Shown: positions 47,045 through 57,697 of the stretch, one piece after another | Layout of the letters: every line of letters begins with the position of its first letter | Numbering within the stretch: position 1 is the first letter of the stretch | Assembly: GCA_030770545.1 (NCBI GenBank) | Contig: CM061091.1 | Span: 9,976,501-10,040,500 of the forward strand | DNA from: Macropodus opercularis | Taxonomy: Eukaryota > Chordata > Actinopteri > Anabantiformes > Osphronemidae | Length of the DNA: 64,000 nt | Direction: 5' to 3' | Translations under genes and position numbers: made by a program | The notes under the pieces: generated by a model | The model's database searches: none | The model's input: the letters and a program-made list of their open reading frames with translations, nothing else | What the model was told of the DNA's origin: nothing

Positions 47045-49887
47045 ATGGCCGCATTAAGAGCAGCAAAACGGGAGCTGAGGAAAGAAATAAAGCGACGGAT
47101 TGCAGCGTTGAGTGACGAGGAGAAACGACGGCAGTCTGTAGTTGTTTCACAGAAGGTGACGTACAGCGGTGTGTGGGACATATTACGTATGGTAGCAGGC
47201 GATGCTAAGGACATGTCATGTTTGTTTGGCAAATACAGATTATTTGATGTGGGATAGACGTCTACTTGGGGTTTGCTCATAGCTGACAAACACCTCTCAC
47301 ACAATAATTTTTTATTATTCCTCTACTACTACTTCTCATTCCACCCTCTCTTATATTTTATTCTTTATACTTCTATCTTTTAATCCTGAAAAACACAGTC
47401 AGGATTAATTTAACATTTATATGGATTCCTTACATTCGTAGTTATGTAGTTCAAGCTTTTATCTTTGATGAAATCATTATTATGATGATGATCAAATTTC
47501 ACTGTCTCAGAAAATCACAATATTGGCATCTAAGATGACTGTGAAGTTTCCACAGTCAGTGATATTTAGGACTGTGATTGATTGGCCTGCAAACTCACCT
47601 AAGAGATATAATACCTGAGAATGTAGATGAGCTTGGTTGTATGATAAATGGTCTGCACTCAGAGCTTTTCTACCTATCGGTACTCAAAGCGCTCTGACAC
47701 TGCGTCTCATTCACATATTCTCACACAGAAACACACACGTCCACACACCGGTGGCAGAGCTGCAGCTTAGGCTGACACACCAGGGGCGACTTGGGGTTCA
47801 GTGTCTTGCCCAAGGACACTTCGGCAAATGACTGAGGAAACCAGGAATCGACCCACCGATCCTACGATTGGTGGGTCTATTACTGGTGGGTTTTTGATTT
47901 GTATTACAGAAGTAAAGTTTTAATATAAGTTGAACAAATTGAATTATGTTTGTTATATTTGGGGAAATTGTACCTTGAGACTTCAGTGTGGATTTCTTCT
48001 CCCTTCCAGCAACTAGTATATATATTTTTTTTGTGAACGGAGGTGCACCATTTGCTGATTTCAGATGGCTAGGCTTCTGTAATATTTTTACAATATTATT
48101 TGTTAATCGTAACTAATTTTGAGACAGATTTTCCTAATTTGGTTATTGGTCCCTAGAGACAGGGTGGTGCCTTGTAATTGATTTTATTTATTAACACAAA
48201 AGTTATTGATGATTGTTAATATTAAGGTAACAGCTAAATGTGTGATCTTCACATTATCAAGGTAACTGGTGCCTTTTTAAGGTGGTGATACTAATGGTGG
48301 TGGTGATACTAATAATTATAATAATTTTCAAATAATTCTTACTATTTACTACTTACATACAGACTTGAGAAATAAAAAGTTGCTTTTTGTATTTCAGCTG
48401 TTCAGACATCCCAAATATGTGTCTTCTACTCGGATTGCTGTGTTTCTCAACATGAACGATGAAGTGCACACTGAGGAAATCATCAAGGACATTTTTAAAC
48501 AGGGAAAAACCTGCTTCATCCCTAGATATAAGATCAGCAGCAGCCATATGGACATGTTGCAGCTTAGCAGTTTGCATGACATTGAGACACTGCATCTGAC
48601 GTCATGGAACATCCGACAGCCTGAAGAAGATGACAACAGCAGAGAGGAAGCACTATTGGGAGGTAACTAGATGAATGATCAGACATTATCATTTAAAGTT
48701 TACCACCGTATATTATATCAGCTTGTTATTAGGTACCCTGATTCAAAATCATTTTTGCCAACAAATCTTGATAACCTGCAGTCTTACACTCATAGCATGC
48801 AGTGCATAGTTCTACTACTAGGACACATGCGCCAGATGCACCAAGGAGGTCATGTGTATGGTCAGGATTAGGAGTTGTGAATATTACTGAATGTTGAATT
48901 TAGGGCAAATTTATTTAAATATTGTCAGATGTTATAATGTAGACCTATTCAAATAATAATGGTCATTAAAACTGGAACTTATGTACAATTTCTGCTGATT
49001 GCTTTTGGACTTTATAAATTCAAATTGTTGGTTCCATACAGACATGGTAAAAATTGGTAAATATTATGCATTAAGCTTTCTTGTTAACTAAATATACTTG
49101 TCCCATGTCCTAAAGAAATTATGTAGCTCATTGGCATTTTTGTGTAAGAATGGTTGTCAGCACTTCAGCTATTAAACTACTTACTTACTGGAGACCTATA
49201 TATATATATAAGAAATGAATGAACAGTTTTGAGGAGGTTATATTTAGATTACAATTTATTGATTGGCTTCAATTAAAAGCTTGTTATATGTGGGATTTGT
49301 TGGGTTTAATTAATAAAAAATTTGTTAGGTCTTAAACTTTACTTGTAAAGTGCCTTGAGATAACTGCTGGTGTGAATTGTGGGTATATAAATAAAATTAA
49401 TTGAATTGATTGATATGCATGTCAGTGTTTAAAAGCTATTGTTTACAGTGTAATAATCTTGGTAATCCTAGTTATACTATTCCAACATCGTGCAAGCTGA
49501 CATTATGAAGTATGTTTGGAAAAAAATGCATTTTTAGGCAACATGTATTATTGAGGCCACCTTTTCACAATAAGTTTAAACTAGCTAGATGTTTTGTCTG
49601 AAAATAGCAGGTATTTTCTAGCCCTTTATAACTATTCTATTCTCATGTCTGCTCTCTGTTCAGGAGGTTTGGACCTAATCCTGGTGCCAGGCTTAGGTTT
49701 TGACCCTCTGGGGAAGCGTCTGGGACGAGGGAAGGGCTTCTATGACACCTACTTGCAACGCTGCAGGCACCTCAAAAGAAAACCCCACACAATTGGTTTA
49801 GCCTACAAGGAGCAGCTATGTCAAGAAATACCTGTCAGTAGCAATGATGTTCTCATTGATGAAATCCTGTATGAGAATGATGAATAG
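47045..49887 (+). CDS. mthfs: 5-formyltetrahydrofolate cyclo-ligase (MTHFS), complete, 3 exons
   Basis: The enzyme uses ATP to close 5-formyltetrahydrofolate to 5,10-methenyltetrahydrofolate in the cytosol, returning stored folate to the one-carbon pool. Exons: 47045-47155, 48398-48662 and 49664-49887; 600 nt, 199 residues (human about 203). Exon 1 encodes MAALRAAKRELRKEIKRRIA and ends SVVVSQK before GT. Exon 2 holds RIAVFLNMNDEVHTEEIIKD, CFIPRYKISSSHMDM and SWNIRQP. Exon 3 holds the family signature DLILVPGLGFDPLG followed by RLGRGKGFYD, the nucleotide and folate-site glycine/arginine loop, and ends ILYENDE. All four splice dinucleotides are GT/AG and phases agree. All key blocks are intact and I see no lesion. 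Confidence 0.97.
47690..47870. repeat. Dispersed fish repeat in MTHFS intron 1
   Basis: The wording 'ctcaaagcgctctgacac', 'cattcacatattctcacac', 'gttcagtgtcttgcccaagg', 'acacttcggcaaatg' and 'aggaatcgacccaccgatcc' matches a common teleost interspersed repeat that I recognise but cannot classify. It lies inside intron 1 (47156-48397). The 64-codon frame at 47637-47831 is part of it. Confidence 0.65.
49255..49415 (+). mobile_element. L2-like LINE 3' tail in MTHFS intron 2
   Basis: Reading plus-strand: 'attaaaagcttgttatatgtg', 'gtaaagtgccttgagataact' and an ATTGA-type tail ('attaattgaattgattg'). This is the last 150 bases of the L2-like LINE family in sense orientation, truncated at its 5' side. 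It lies in the intron between exons 2 and 3. Confidence 0.8.
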
Positions 49888-49940
49888 ACAATCACCAGTG
49901 GCAGTTCAATTTTACAAACGTTTTGCTTACAACTGGGATT

Positions 49941-49946
49941 AATAAA
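49941..49946 (+). terminator. MTHFS polyadenylation signal
   Basis: AATAAA lies 54 bases after the MTHFS stop codon in the sense orientation. It is the first canonical signal and the likely transcript end. Confidence 0.65.
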
Positions 49947-50390
49947 CAAGTCTTTAAATCTTCTAGCGTCTGATTGGCTAAATGTACTAGGTTATAGTAA
50001 ATTTCGGCTTTGTTCAATTTCACTACCCTTTCAACTTGATTTAGGGTTTTTTTTTTGCTACTTTTACTGCATACCTTTTTTCACTAGCATCGGTTCTTGA
50101 TGCAAGTATAAAATATAAAATAGTTTTACATTTTTTTAATCCTTCGAATGTCTTCACAATGGACTCTAGAAAAACAACCCCAAGAATTACAATTTTCTAT
50201 ATTCTCAGTCCCACTGTGTGTCATTAATAGCACATATTGGAGATATGAGGCAACAACACTGGCCATTATTATTTTGTGTACAGAGAAAGGAACGTACAAA
50301 AAACAAGTCGTAAGTTTAACATCTAACCTTTCAATTTCTGTCAATAATTGTCATGCACCACTGACCACCATGACCTACTCTTGTAGAAAA

Positions 50391-50487
50391 CATTAGAAAC
50401 TGCAAGTATTAAGTTAAGTTAAATTTGAGTATGAACTTCATTAGAAACTGCAAGTATTAAGTTTAGTTAAATTTAAGTATGAACTTC
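50391..50487. repeat. 48-bp tandem duplication, two copies
   Basis: 'attagaaactgcaagtatta' recurs at 50392 and 50440, and each copy continues 'agtt(a/t)agttaaattt(g/a)agtatgaacttca'. The two copies differ at only about two positions, so the duplication is recent. It lies between MTHFS and the Gypsy element. Confidence 0.9.
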
Positions 50488-51604
50488 ATTTAATGCCCAT
50501 AGGATTTTTATATTGTAAATAAGGTATTTAAAATGTACAGTATTTAGGTTTTAATTTGCAAAAGGTGGCCACGATACCCGTGTGGTAGTATTGGATGGTA
50601 TACTGGATATTATTGCCAAACTCTTGGAGGGTTGCACGAACACACATTAGAACACAATTAAATGTAAAGAAGTAAATTAAATAGATTGTTTGCCAATATC
50701 AACTTTGCTGATCAAACATCAAAACCGTGATCTGTACGTCTGAGTCATCTTCATTATAGGACCACAGTAGTGAACAGCTATTTACCAGTACTCACTACAA
50801 TACCTGTTAGGAAGGAACTTTCTAAAACACAGCCATGCTCTCGGTCCTTACCCCTCCCATGCATGATGTTGTGTAGGTTATAACGGGAAATGGCGTGAGT
50901 GAATGATCCTAGAACACTGAATTTACCCATGGTACTATTACTCCTGAGCTGTTTAGAATGTATTCCTACAGTTTCCACACAAACATTTTCAGAGTAAAGC
51001 ATCACCAGTGAATGATAATGAGCATTCTCTTATGTATAAAGCAGTTACATGACTGTATATAAAACTTTCCAGCAAAAGAAGTATTCGAAAATTATTAAAT
51101 GTCATATCCCAAAACCCGTCTTTGAAAAACATTGAAAATTAAAAAAAAAATTCTCAGTAATAACCTTTCTCACTTCGGTTCAGGTATATAGCCCTAAATC
51201 AGTCATGTCAAGGTTTGAACCTTACACAGTGCAGTACATCATGTAATTATTTAAACTATCTTGTAATAATTTATAATGGTATGGCAGTAGGGAGGTTGCA
51301 GTAGCCTTATTAAATACCTCCTGCACATAATGGGAGACTTTAGGAGACTTTGGTCTTCTTGTGGGTGAGAGAATTTAACTCAGAGAAAGCAGTGCATAGG
51401 CAGATGTCGTGACATTAGGTTTTCCCCAGTCTTTTCATTGTTTAGTTCAAGTGTGGTTGATTCACTGATTCAGTAGGTAGGTGAAGATGGTTTACTAAAA
51501 TCTTAGAATGTGATTATCGGCAGCTTGACTTCCAGGGTCTGGTGTTTTGTTTTTGTGACATTGACAGTTACCTGATGTCAACATAGAATATAATCTTGGT
51601 ACTC

Positions 51605-51833
51605 TAATTAGTAGATCACCATTTCTTCATTGTACTACTCAGTACTTCATGGTGTACTGCCACAGACAGTATCAAATCATTTTACTGTATATGTTTTAAG
51701 TAATCCACTTAAGTAATCCTACTTGTCATACAACGAGAACAATTGACCTATTTTCCAGAACTAAAACCTGTTTCTCCAATTATTAGATCGCCATACCTTC
51801 AGAGTACTTCACAGAGTACTACCACAGACAGTA
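51605..51833. repeat. Short diverged duplication
   Basis: 51605-51678 and 51777-51833 share 'attagatcgccat'/'agtagatcaccat', 'agtacttca' and 'accacagacagtatca'/'gccacagacagtatca' in the same order. No coding potential was seen. Confidence 0.6.
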
Positions 51834-51981
51834 TCATTCATGTCATGTCATTTTAAAATCAGGTAACTTTTATTCAAAGCCAAAGTCTAGAAAAGAGGTC
51901 ATTTGCATTTTTATAATCCATTTCACTGGTGAATATTTCCAAACGTATACAGTCAATTGTATCTTATTGTAATTTGCATTA

Positions 51982-52920
51982 TGTGATGATCACTTAGCTG
52001 TGTTTGGATTTTATTTTGAAGACTTTCTTCAGGGTTTTTGTTACGTTGCTTCCTGTCTATATTGTAGGGTTCTCTTCCGGTTTGATTGCTTAATTACGTT
52101 TACCTGTGTCGGTTATCCTTTCCTTAATATTTAAGATCTCAGATTTCTCTTAGATCGTTACGTCACCCTCCAGCCTACCACTTGATCGTTGCACTCATCG
52201 TCAAGCTGCCACCAGATCGTATCGTGAGTTCACTAAACTGTGTGTTTTACTGGGTGTTATGCCTAAGAACTGTTCCGTCTCACCCTTTAGCCTCGCCTTA
52301 GCCACAGCCATAGCCTCGTCTTAGCCACAGTCTTAGCCCCGCCTTAGCCTTGACTTAGCCACAGTCATAGCCTCGCCTTAGCCTCGTCTTAGCCACAGTC
52401 ATAGCCTCGCCTTAGCCACAACCTTAGCCTCGCTATAGCCCCAGCCTTAGCATCGCTATAGCCCCAGCCGTAGCCTCTCTACAGCTCCAGTCTTAGCCTT
52501 AGCCTTGGCCTTGTCCCAGACTTACTCTGAGCCTCTGCTGGGCTGTCTACACTCTTTGGGAGACTCCTCTGGGTTGTTAGGGGTGTTACATCTGCGCTCT
52601 CTGGCACTCCTCGCTCGGAGGCCCAGATACCAACTCGTCCATCCCTGTGCCTCATCGCTGACCGCTGCCGCCCCCTGACTCCACTCAATTGGTATACCAT
52701 TGATTGATTTCCTAGTGTTTGTTCTCCGTTCAATCTTGCCATCTCCCTCTCTCCTTAGAGACCCTCACGCTGTGAGACGATCGTTGCCCAGAGTTCTGTT
52801 CGCTCATCTTCGATCCACCTTATTGTTAATTTACTAATAAATCATTGTGCTTACAGTGTTGGTTCTGATGGTCCATTCTTGGGGGTCCACACCACACTCA
52901 CGCTAGTCTAGATCTTAACA
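51982..52920 (+). repeat. Left LTR of the Gypsy element
   Basis: It begins TGTGATGATCACTTAGC and ends CTAGATCTTAACA. A TATA-like 'aatatttaa' lies near 52126. From about 52285 to 52510 it carries a degenerate minisatellite of 'ccttagcc(t/a)c' units. Compared with the right LTR it keeps an extra segment of about 230 bases (roughly 52590-52825). Confidence 0.9.
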
Positions 52921-52921
52921 G

Positions 52922-52930
52922 AACGATCCG
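52922..52930 (+). promoter_or_regulatory. Candidate primer binding site, self-priming type
   Basis: One base past the left LTR is AACGATCCG. It does not begin with TGG, as a site for a tRNA 3' end would. It is the exact complement of CGGATCGTT at 57086-57094 in the right LTR, about 33 bases downstream of its TATA-like 'tatttaa' (57053), where the transcript should begin. Tf1 and the sushi-type chromoviruses prime from their own transcript's 5' end in this way. The role here is inferred; the complementarity is visible. Confidence 0.5.
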
Positions 52931-52938
52931 GCCACAAT

Positions 52939-53841
52939 ATGGACCCCCCGGAACCATCACTGACTACACACTGCACAGGGGTAAACAACCTGTTGGCCAA
53001 CCAGGCTAACCAAATTGCCCAACTTTGTAGTGCGGTTAACCAGTTGTCAACGCTAGTTCCTGTTCCGGACCCGGCCTCGATTCCACTGCCCGCGTCCCCT
53101 CGTAGAGCGTCCCCGGCCCATTCTGAATCAAGAATACCCCACCCAGAGCGTTACAATGGCGAACCGGGTCGTAGCCATGCTTTTTTAACTCATTGTGATA
53201 TGATTTTCACTCTCCAACTGTCCATGTGCCCTACTGAGGCATCGAGAGTGGCATATGTGTCTTTATTAGGGGGTCCCGCGTCAGCATGGGGCACAGCGGC
53301 TTGGAGAAGAAAGGAGGTTTTCTGCACCTCTTTTAAGCAGTTTGGGGAGCAGTTGTTGAGGACTTTTGACCCCATCAGTCCCCAGACGGCTGCCAAACAT
53401 GGCCTAGCGGGCCTGGCGCAAGGAAATAGGCCGTTAGTGGATTATGTCATCCAGTTCCAGACGCTGGCAGCCAGCAGCTCCTGGAATCAGAATGCTCTCT
53501 ATGACCAGTTCTACCTGGGGCTCAGCGAAAGGATTAAAGATGCCCTGTCTTTTCAACCGGAGCCCCAGACCCTCGACGAACTCATTGACATCTCCTTCAG
53601 AGCCGAGCTCCACTTCCAGGAGCGACAACTGGCCCAGGACTCGAGCTGTCCTCCTCAGCCCAGTTCATCATCCCGGCCCGACCCATTTCCGGGCCAGACT
53701 CTTCATCTGACCTCCCAGGACAATGGTCCCCCCCTGAACCCATGCAGCTGGGTCGCCAGCGCGTCTCTCAGAGACGACGAAAGCGAGGTCTGTGCTTTTA
53801 TTGTGGCCAGCCGGGACATTCAGTGGCCAACTGCCTGCTAA
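52939..53841 (+). pseudogene. Gypsy gag, frameshifted before its zinc knuckle
   Basis: Gag forms the particle that packages the element's RNA. The frame starts at the ATG at 52939, 18 bases past the left LTR. It shows the retrotransposon gag core (SRIPHPERYNGEPGRSHAFL, LLGGPASAWGTAAW, DQFYLGLSERIKDALSF). The nucleic-acid-binding CCHC knuckle (CFYCGQPGHSVANC) is present at about 53789-53830 but in another frame, so a one-base change near the seven-C run at about 53728-53734 separates them. The open frame continues past that in the wrong phase to 53841. Confidence 0.85.
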
Positions 53842-54604
53842 AAGGCAAGGCTCAGTAGCGTTTCCGGGGGTGCTGCTGAGCCGAACTTTGAGAAAGGCCC
53901 CGGCCACTAGGCCCTCTACGGCAATCCTTATTGGCTCCGCACCTCTTCAGAAGACTGTGAGAGTTCTAATAGACTCAGGGTCGGATGAGGACTTCATCTC
54001 CGCAGCTTTAGTCGGAGATCTTCGCCTTGCCACAGAAGACCTGGATCAGCCTCTCCAGGTCAGGTCACTAAACAATACCTTGTTGCATTTTGTGTCTGCT
54101 ATTACTATGCCTGTCCTTATTAGCCTGGACAATCACCAGGACTCGTTTTCAACAAGTCGCGGGCAGCGTCCTTACCACCTCATCGTCCGTATGACTGCGA
54201 GATCAACCTCCTTTCCGGGGACTTCACCACCGAGGGGCCGGCTTTTTTCGCTCTCTGGTCCAGAAAGGGTCTCCATGGAATCATATATTTGTGACTCCCT
54301 GGCTGCAGGTATTATCCGCCCCTCCACATCTCCTGTAGGGGCGGGATTTTTCTTTGTTGATAAGAGGGATGGTGGAGTTAGGCCATGCATTGATTATCGG
54401 GGCCTCAACAAGATAACAATTAAGAACTGCTACCCACTCCCTCTAATTACCTCTGCCTTTGAACTACTAAAGGGGGCCAAGATTTTTTCTAAATTGGACC
54501 TCTGGAACGCTTACCACTTAGTCCGGATCAAAGAAGGGGATGAGTGGAAGACAGCATTTAACACGCCAACGGGTCATTATGAATACCTGTTGATGCCTTA
54601 CTAA
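53792..54604 (+). pseudogene. Gypsy pol part 1: protease and N-terminal reverse transcriptase
   Basis: This frame holds the aspartic protease active site (VLIDSGSDEDFIS, about 53964-54002) and then the reverse transcriptase fingers and palm (GAGFFFVDKRDGGVRPCIDY, FSKLDLWNAYHLVRIKEGDE). It stops at a TAA at 54602-54604, right after LLMPY. In relatives the conserved block GLTNAP follows at once; here a few bases are missing, which shifts the frame and creates the stop. The region between protease and polymerase also looks shortened. Confidence 0.88.
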
Positions 54605-54626
54605 TGCCCCAGCTGTTTTCCAGAAT

Positions 54627-55571
54627 TTGGTCAATGATGTTCTCGAGGATATGTTGAATAGGTTTGTTTTCGTTTATGTTGACGATTTTCTAATTTTCTT
54701 GCAGACTGAGACCGATCACATCCGCCATGTTGGGTCTGTGCTTCAAAGACTGTTACAGAACCAACTGTATGTAAAGGTAGAGAAATGTGAGTTTCACGTT
54801 AAGACCACAACCTCCTTAGGCTTTGTCATCAGCCCGGAGAGGATCACCATGGACCCGGACAAGGTTTGGGCAGTGAGGAAGTGGCCAGTACCTGGGGACA
54901 GGAGGCAACTTCAGAAATTTTTAGGTTTCGCTAACTTCTACAGGCGCTTCATCCAAGGGTATAGTACTGTGGCCACTCCTCTTCACCACTTAACCTCGTC
55001 CAAGGTCAAGTTTTCATGGTCCCCTGAGGCTACCAAGGCCTTTAACAGACCCAAGAAGCTTTTCACGTCGGCACCAGTCCTTGTCCTACCAGACCCCGAT
55101 CTCCTGTTTCTGGTGGAGGTGGACGCCTCAGACAGCGGAGTGGGGGCAGTTCTTTCCCAGAGGTCAACATCAGACTCCAGGCTGCACCCCTGCGCGTTTT
55201 TCTCAAAGCGGTTGTCTGCAGCGGAGAGCAACTACGACGTGGGGAACCGTGAGTTGCTGGCTGTGAAGCTGGCATTGGAAGAATGGCGCCACTGGTTGGA
55301 GGGGGCTAAGCACCCCTTTGTGGTTTTAACTGACCACAAGAACCTGGAATACCTTAAGTCAGCCAGGCGCCTGAATTCCAGACAGGCCAGGTGGGCGATT
55401 TTTTTTGGCGGTTTTCATTTTCTCTGTCTTTTCGCCCAGGTACTCAGAACAATAAGGCTGACGCGCTTTCCCGAATACATGCACCTGCGGACAATGATGA
55501 ACGCACTAAATTCATCCTGCCGGGTTCGGTTCGTCTGGGGGCAACCCGCCTGGTTCTGGAAAGGGAGGTAA
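54627..55571 (+). pseudogene. Gypsy pol part 2: C-terminal reverse transcriptase and RNase H
   Basis: This continues the polymerase in another frame. FVYVDDFLIF carries the catalytic Asp pair, FLGFANFYRRFIQGYS is the thumb, VEVDASDSGVGAVLSQ starts RNase H, and AVKLALEEWRHWLEGAKHPF and VLTDHKNLEYL supply further RNase H residues. Near 55400 the frame drifts (FFGGFHFLCLFAQ); the expected reading, with LSFRPGTQNNKADALSR, lies in the overlapping frame at 55391-55585. There is therefore a second frameshift near the run of T's at 55399-55407. Confidence 0.88.
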
Positions 55572-55678
55572 TCCGTTCCAACTGAGGTAAACCTGCACCT
55601 TCGGACTGTCCTGACCATTGCCTTTTTGTTCCTGTTGGCCTTAGATCCCGAGTCATTCAGTTCTGCTAAGCTTCTCGA

Positions 55679-56392
55679 TTGACAGTCCATCCTGGTGCAG
55701 TACGGACCCTTCAGGTCAGGTCTGATGTCCAGCGGTATGTAGCGGCTTGCCCGGTCTGCTCCAGAGCCAAGGCGGGTCACCAAGCCCCTGCAGGGCTGCT
55801 GCACCCTCTACCTATTCCTAAACGGCCCTGGTTGCACATCTCGTTAGACTTTGTAACTGGTCTCCCGTGCTCCCAGGGGCACACCACAGTTCTTACTATT
55901 GTGGACAGGTTTTCTAAGATTGTTGCCCTGCCCCAGCTGCCAACTGCCTCTGAAACTGCCCGGCTACTGGTCGAGCATGTTTTCCGTGTACACGGATTAC
56001 CTGAGGATATTGTTTCCGACAGAGGTCCTCAGTTCGTTGCTCGCTTTTGGAGCGAGTTTTGCAAACTCCTGGGGATATCGGTGAGTTTGTCCTCTGGTTT
56101 CCACCCACAGTCTAACGGGCAGACCGAGAGGATGAATCAGGAGTTGGAGGTGGGGTTGAGGGTTTTATGTTCTGACGACCCCAGGCAGTGGGCCGCCAAC
56201 CTCCCGTGGGTAGAATACGCCCACAACTCCCTCCCATCAGGTTCTACTGGCCTGTCACCCTTCCAAATCGTTCATGGTTTTCAGCCACCCCTGTTTGACC
56301 CGCAGGTGGCTGAGGCGACCGTGCCCTCTGCAGCAGCTGCGGTCAGGCGATGCCATCTTGCCTGGAAACGGGCTAGACGCGGGCGCTGGTGA
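55679..56392 (+). pseudogene. Gypsy integrase, N-terminal and catalytic core
   Basis: Integrase inserts the cDNA copy into the host chromosome. The CPVCSRAK pair of cysteines belongs to the N-terminal zinc domain, whose histidine half is lost or out of frame upstream. The catalytic D,D-35-E triad is visible as SLDFVTG, VSDRGPQF and NGQTERMNQELE. The frame ends at TGA at 56390-56392, and the next segment continues in another frame. Confidence 0.88.
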
Positions 56393-56944
56393 GGTCAGTT
56401 TCCTTCTATGAACGCCAGGCCAATCGTCGACGATGCCCCGCCTCAGTTTATAAACTGGGTCAGAGAGTCTGGCTGTCTACATGCGAGGTTCCCCTTAAGG
56501 TGGATTTGCCTAAACTTGCTCCTCGCTTCATTGGCCCCTTCTCCATTGCTAAAATTATTAACCCGGTCACAGTTTGGTTGCGCCTGCCCCGATCCATGTG
56601 CATTCACCCCACTTTTCATGTTTCCCGGCTTAAATCGGAGTGTTCCATCCCGCTAGTGCCCCCCTCCGCCCATCCGGCTGGTAGATGTCGGACCCATCTT
56701 TACGGTTCGTCGTATCCTCCTCTCTTGGCCTCGGGGTCATGGTCTCCAGTATGTGGTTGACTGGGAGGGGTACGGCCCGGAGGAACGGTCTTGGGTTCCT
56801 CGTCGATTCATTCTGGACCCGGACCTCCTTTCCCGGAGTTTCACGCGGCTCACCCTGATCAGCCTTGGGGCCGTCGGGAGTCGGCCGTTAGGAGGGGGGA
56901 ACTGTGATGATCGGCAACTTAGCTGTGTTTGGCTTTTATTTTGA
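56389..56944 (+). pseudogene. Gypsy integrase C-terminus with chromodomain
   Basis: First part (56389-56760): KLGQRVWLST and HPTFHVSRLK, the GPY/F-type C-terminal region. Then, in a different frame, YVVDWEGYGPEERSWVP (about 56748-56800) is a chromodomain. In chromoviruses this module binds modified histone tails and steers insertion towards heterochromatin. Another frame change separates the two parts near 56700-56745. It ends just before the polypurine tract. Confidence 0.85.
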
Positions 56945-57692
56945 AGACTTTCTTCAGGGTTTTCGTTACGTTGCTTCCTGTCTATATTGTAGGGTTCTCT
57001 TCCGGTTTGATTGCTTAATTCCGTTCACCTGTGTCGGTTATCCTTTCCTCGCTATTTAAGATCTCAGATTTCTCCCTCCAGTCGTCGGATCGTTGCGTCA
57101 CCCTCCAGCCTACCACTTGGTCGTTGCACTCATCGTCAAGCCGCCACCAGATTGTATCGTGAGTTCACTAAACTGTGTGTTTTACTGGGTGTCATGCCTA
57201 GGAACTGTTCCGTCTCAGGCGGACCTAGCCACGGCTTTAGCCACGGCTTTAGCCACGGCTTTAGCCTCGCCTTAGCCACAGCCTTAGCCTCGTCTTAGCC
57301 ACAGCCTTAGCCTCGTCTTAGCCACAGCCTTAGCCTCGTCTTAGCCACAGTCTTAGCCTCATCTTAGCCACAGTCATAGCCTCGCCTTAGCCACAGCCTT
57401 AGCCTCGTCTTAGCCACAGTCATAACCTTGTCTTAGCCACAGCCTTAGCCTCGCTGTAGCCCCAGCCTTAGCCTCGCTATAGCCCCAAGCTTTAACCTCT
57501 CTACAGCTCCAGCCTTAGCCTTGGCCTCGTCCCAGACTTACTCTGAGCCTCGGCTGGGCTGTCTACTCTCTCTGGGAGACTCCTCTGGGTTGTTAGGGGC
57601 GTTTATTAATAAATCATTGTGCTTATAGTGTTGGTTCTGACGGTCCATTTTTGGGGGTCCACACCACACTCAGGCTAGTCTAGATCTTAACA
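56903..57692 (+). repeat. Right LTR of the Gypsy element
   Basis: It begins TGTGATGATCGGCAACTTAG right after the polypurine tract and ends CTAGATCTTAACA before CATTA. It has a TATA-like 'tatttaa' at 57053-57059. The internal minisatellite (about 57222-57530) has a different copy number from the left LTR. About 230 bases present in the left LTR are missing at about 57602. Confidence 0.9.
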
Positions 57693-57697
57693 CATTA

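Larger units (their letters stand above)
51982..57692 (+). mobile_element. Full-length chromodomain Gypsy-type LTR retrotransposon, broken
   Basis: The left LTR (51982-52920, 939 bp) and right LTR (56903-57692, 790 bp) both run TGTGATGATC...ATCTTAACA. The flanking 5-bp target duplication is CATTA on both sides (51977-51981 and 57693-57697). Internal order is gag, protease, reverse transcriptase, RNase H, integrase, chromodomain, as in the chromovirus branch of Ty3/Gypsy. The polypurine tract GGAGGGGGGA (56891-56900) abuts the right LTR, and a candidate primer site follows the left LTR. At least three frame breaks disable it. It lies intergenically between MTHFS and FAH. Confidence 0.93.

Noticed and set aside
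47045..47257. MTHFS exon 1 frame read through to 47257 as a 70-residue protein
   Set aside because: After SVVVSQK the sequence has a GT donor and loses family similarity; exon 2 continues the protein.
52285..52510. Regularly spaced repeats as a possible CRISPR array
   Set aside because: Units are short, adjoining and degenerate, lie inside an LTR, and the genome is eukaryotic.
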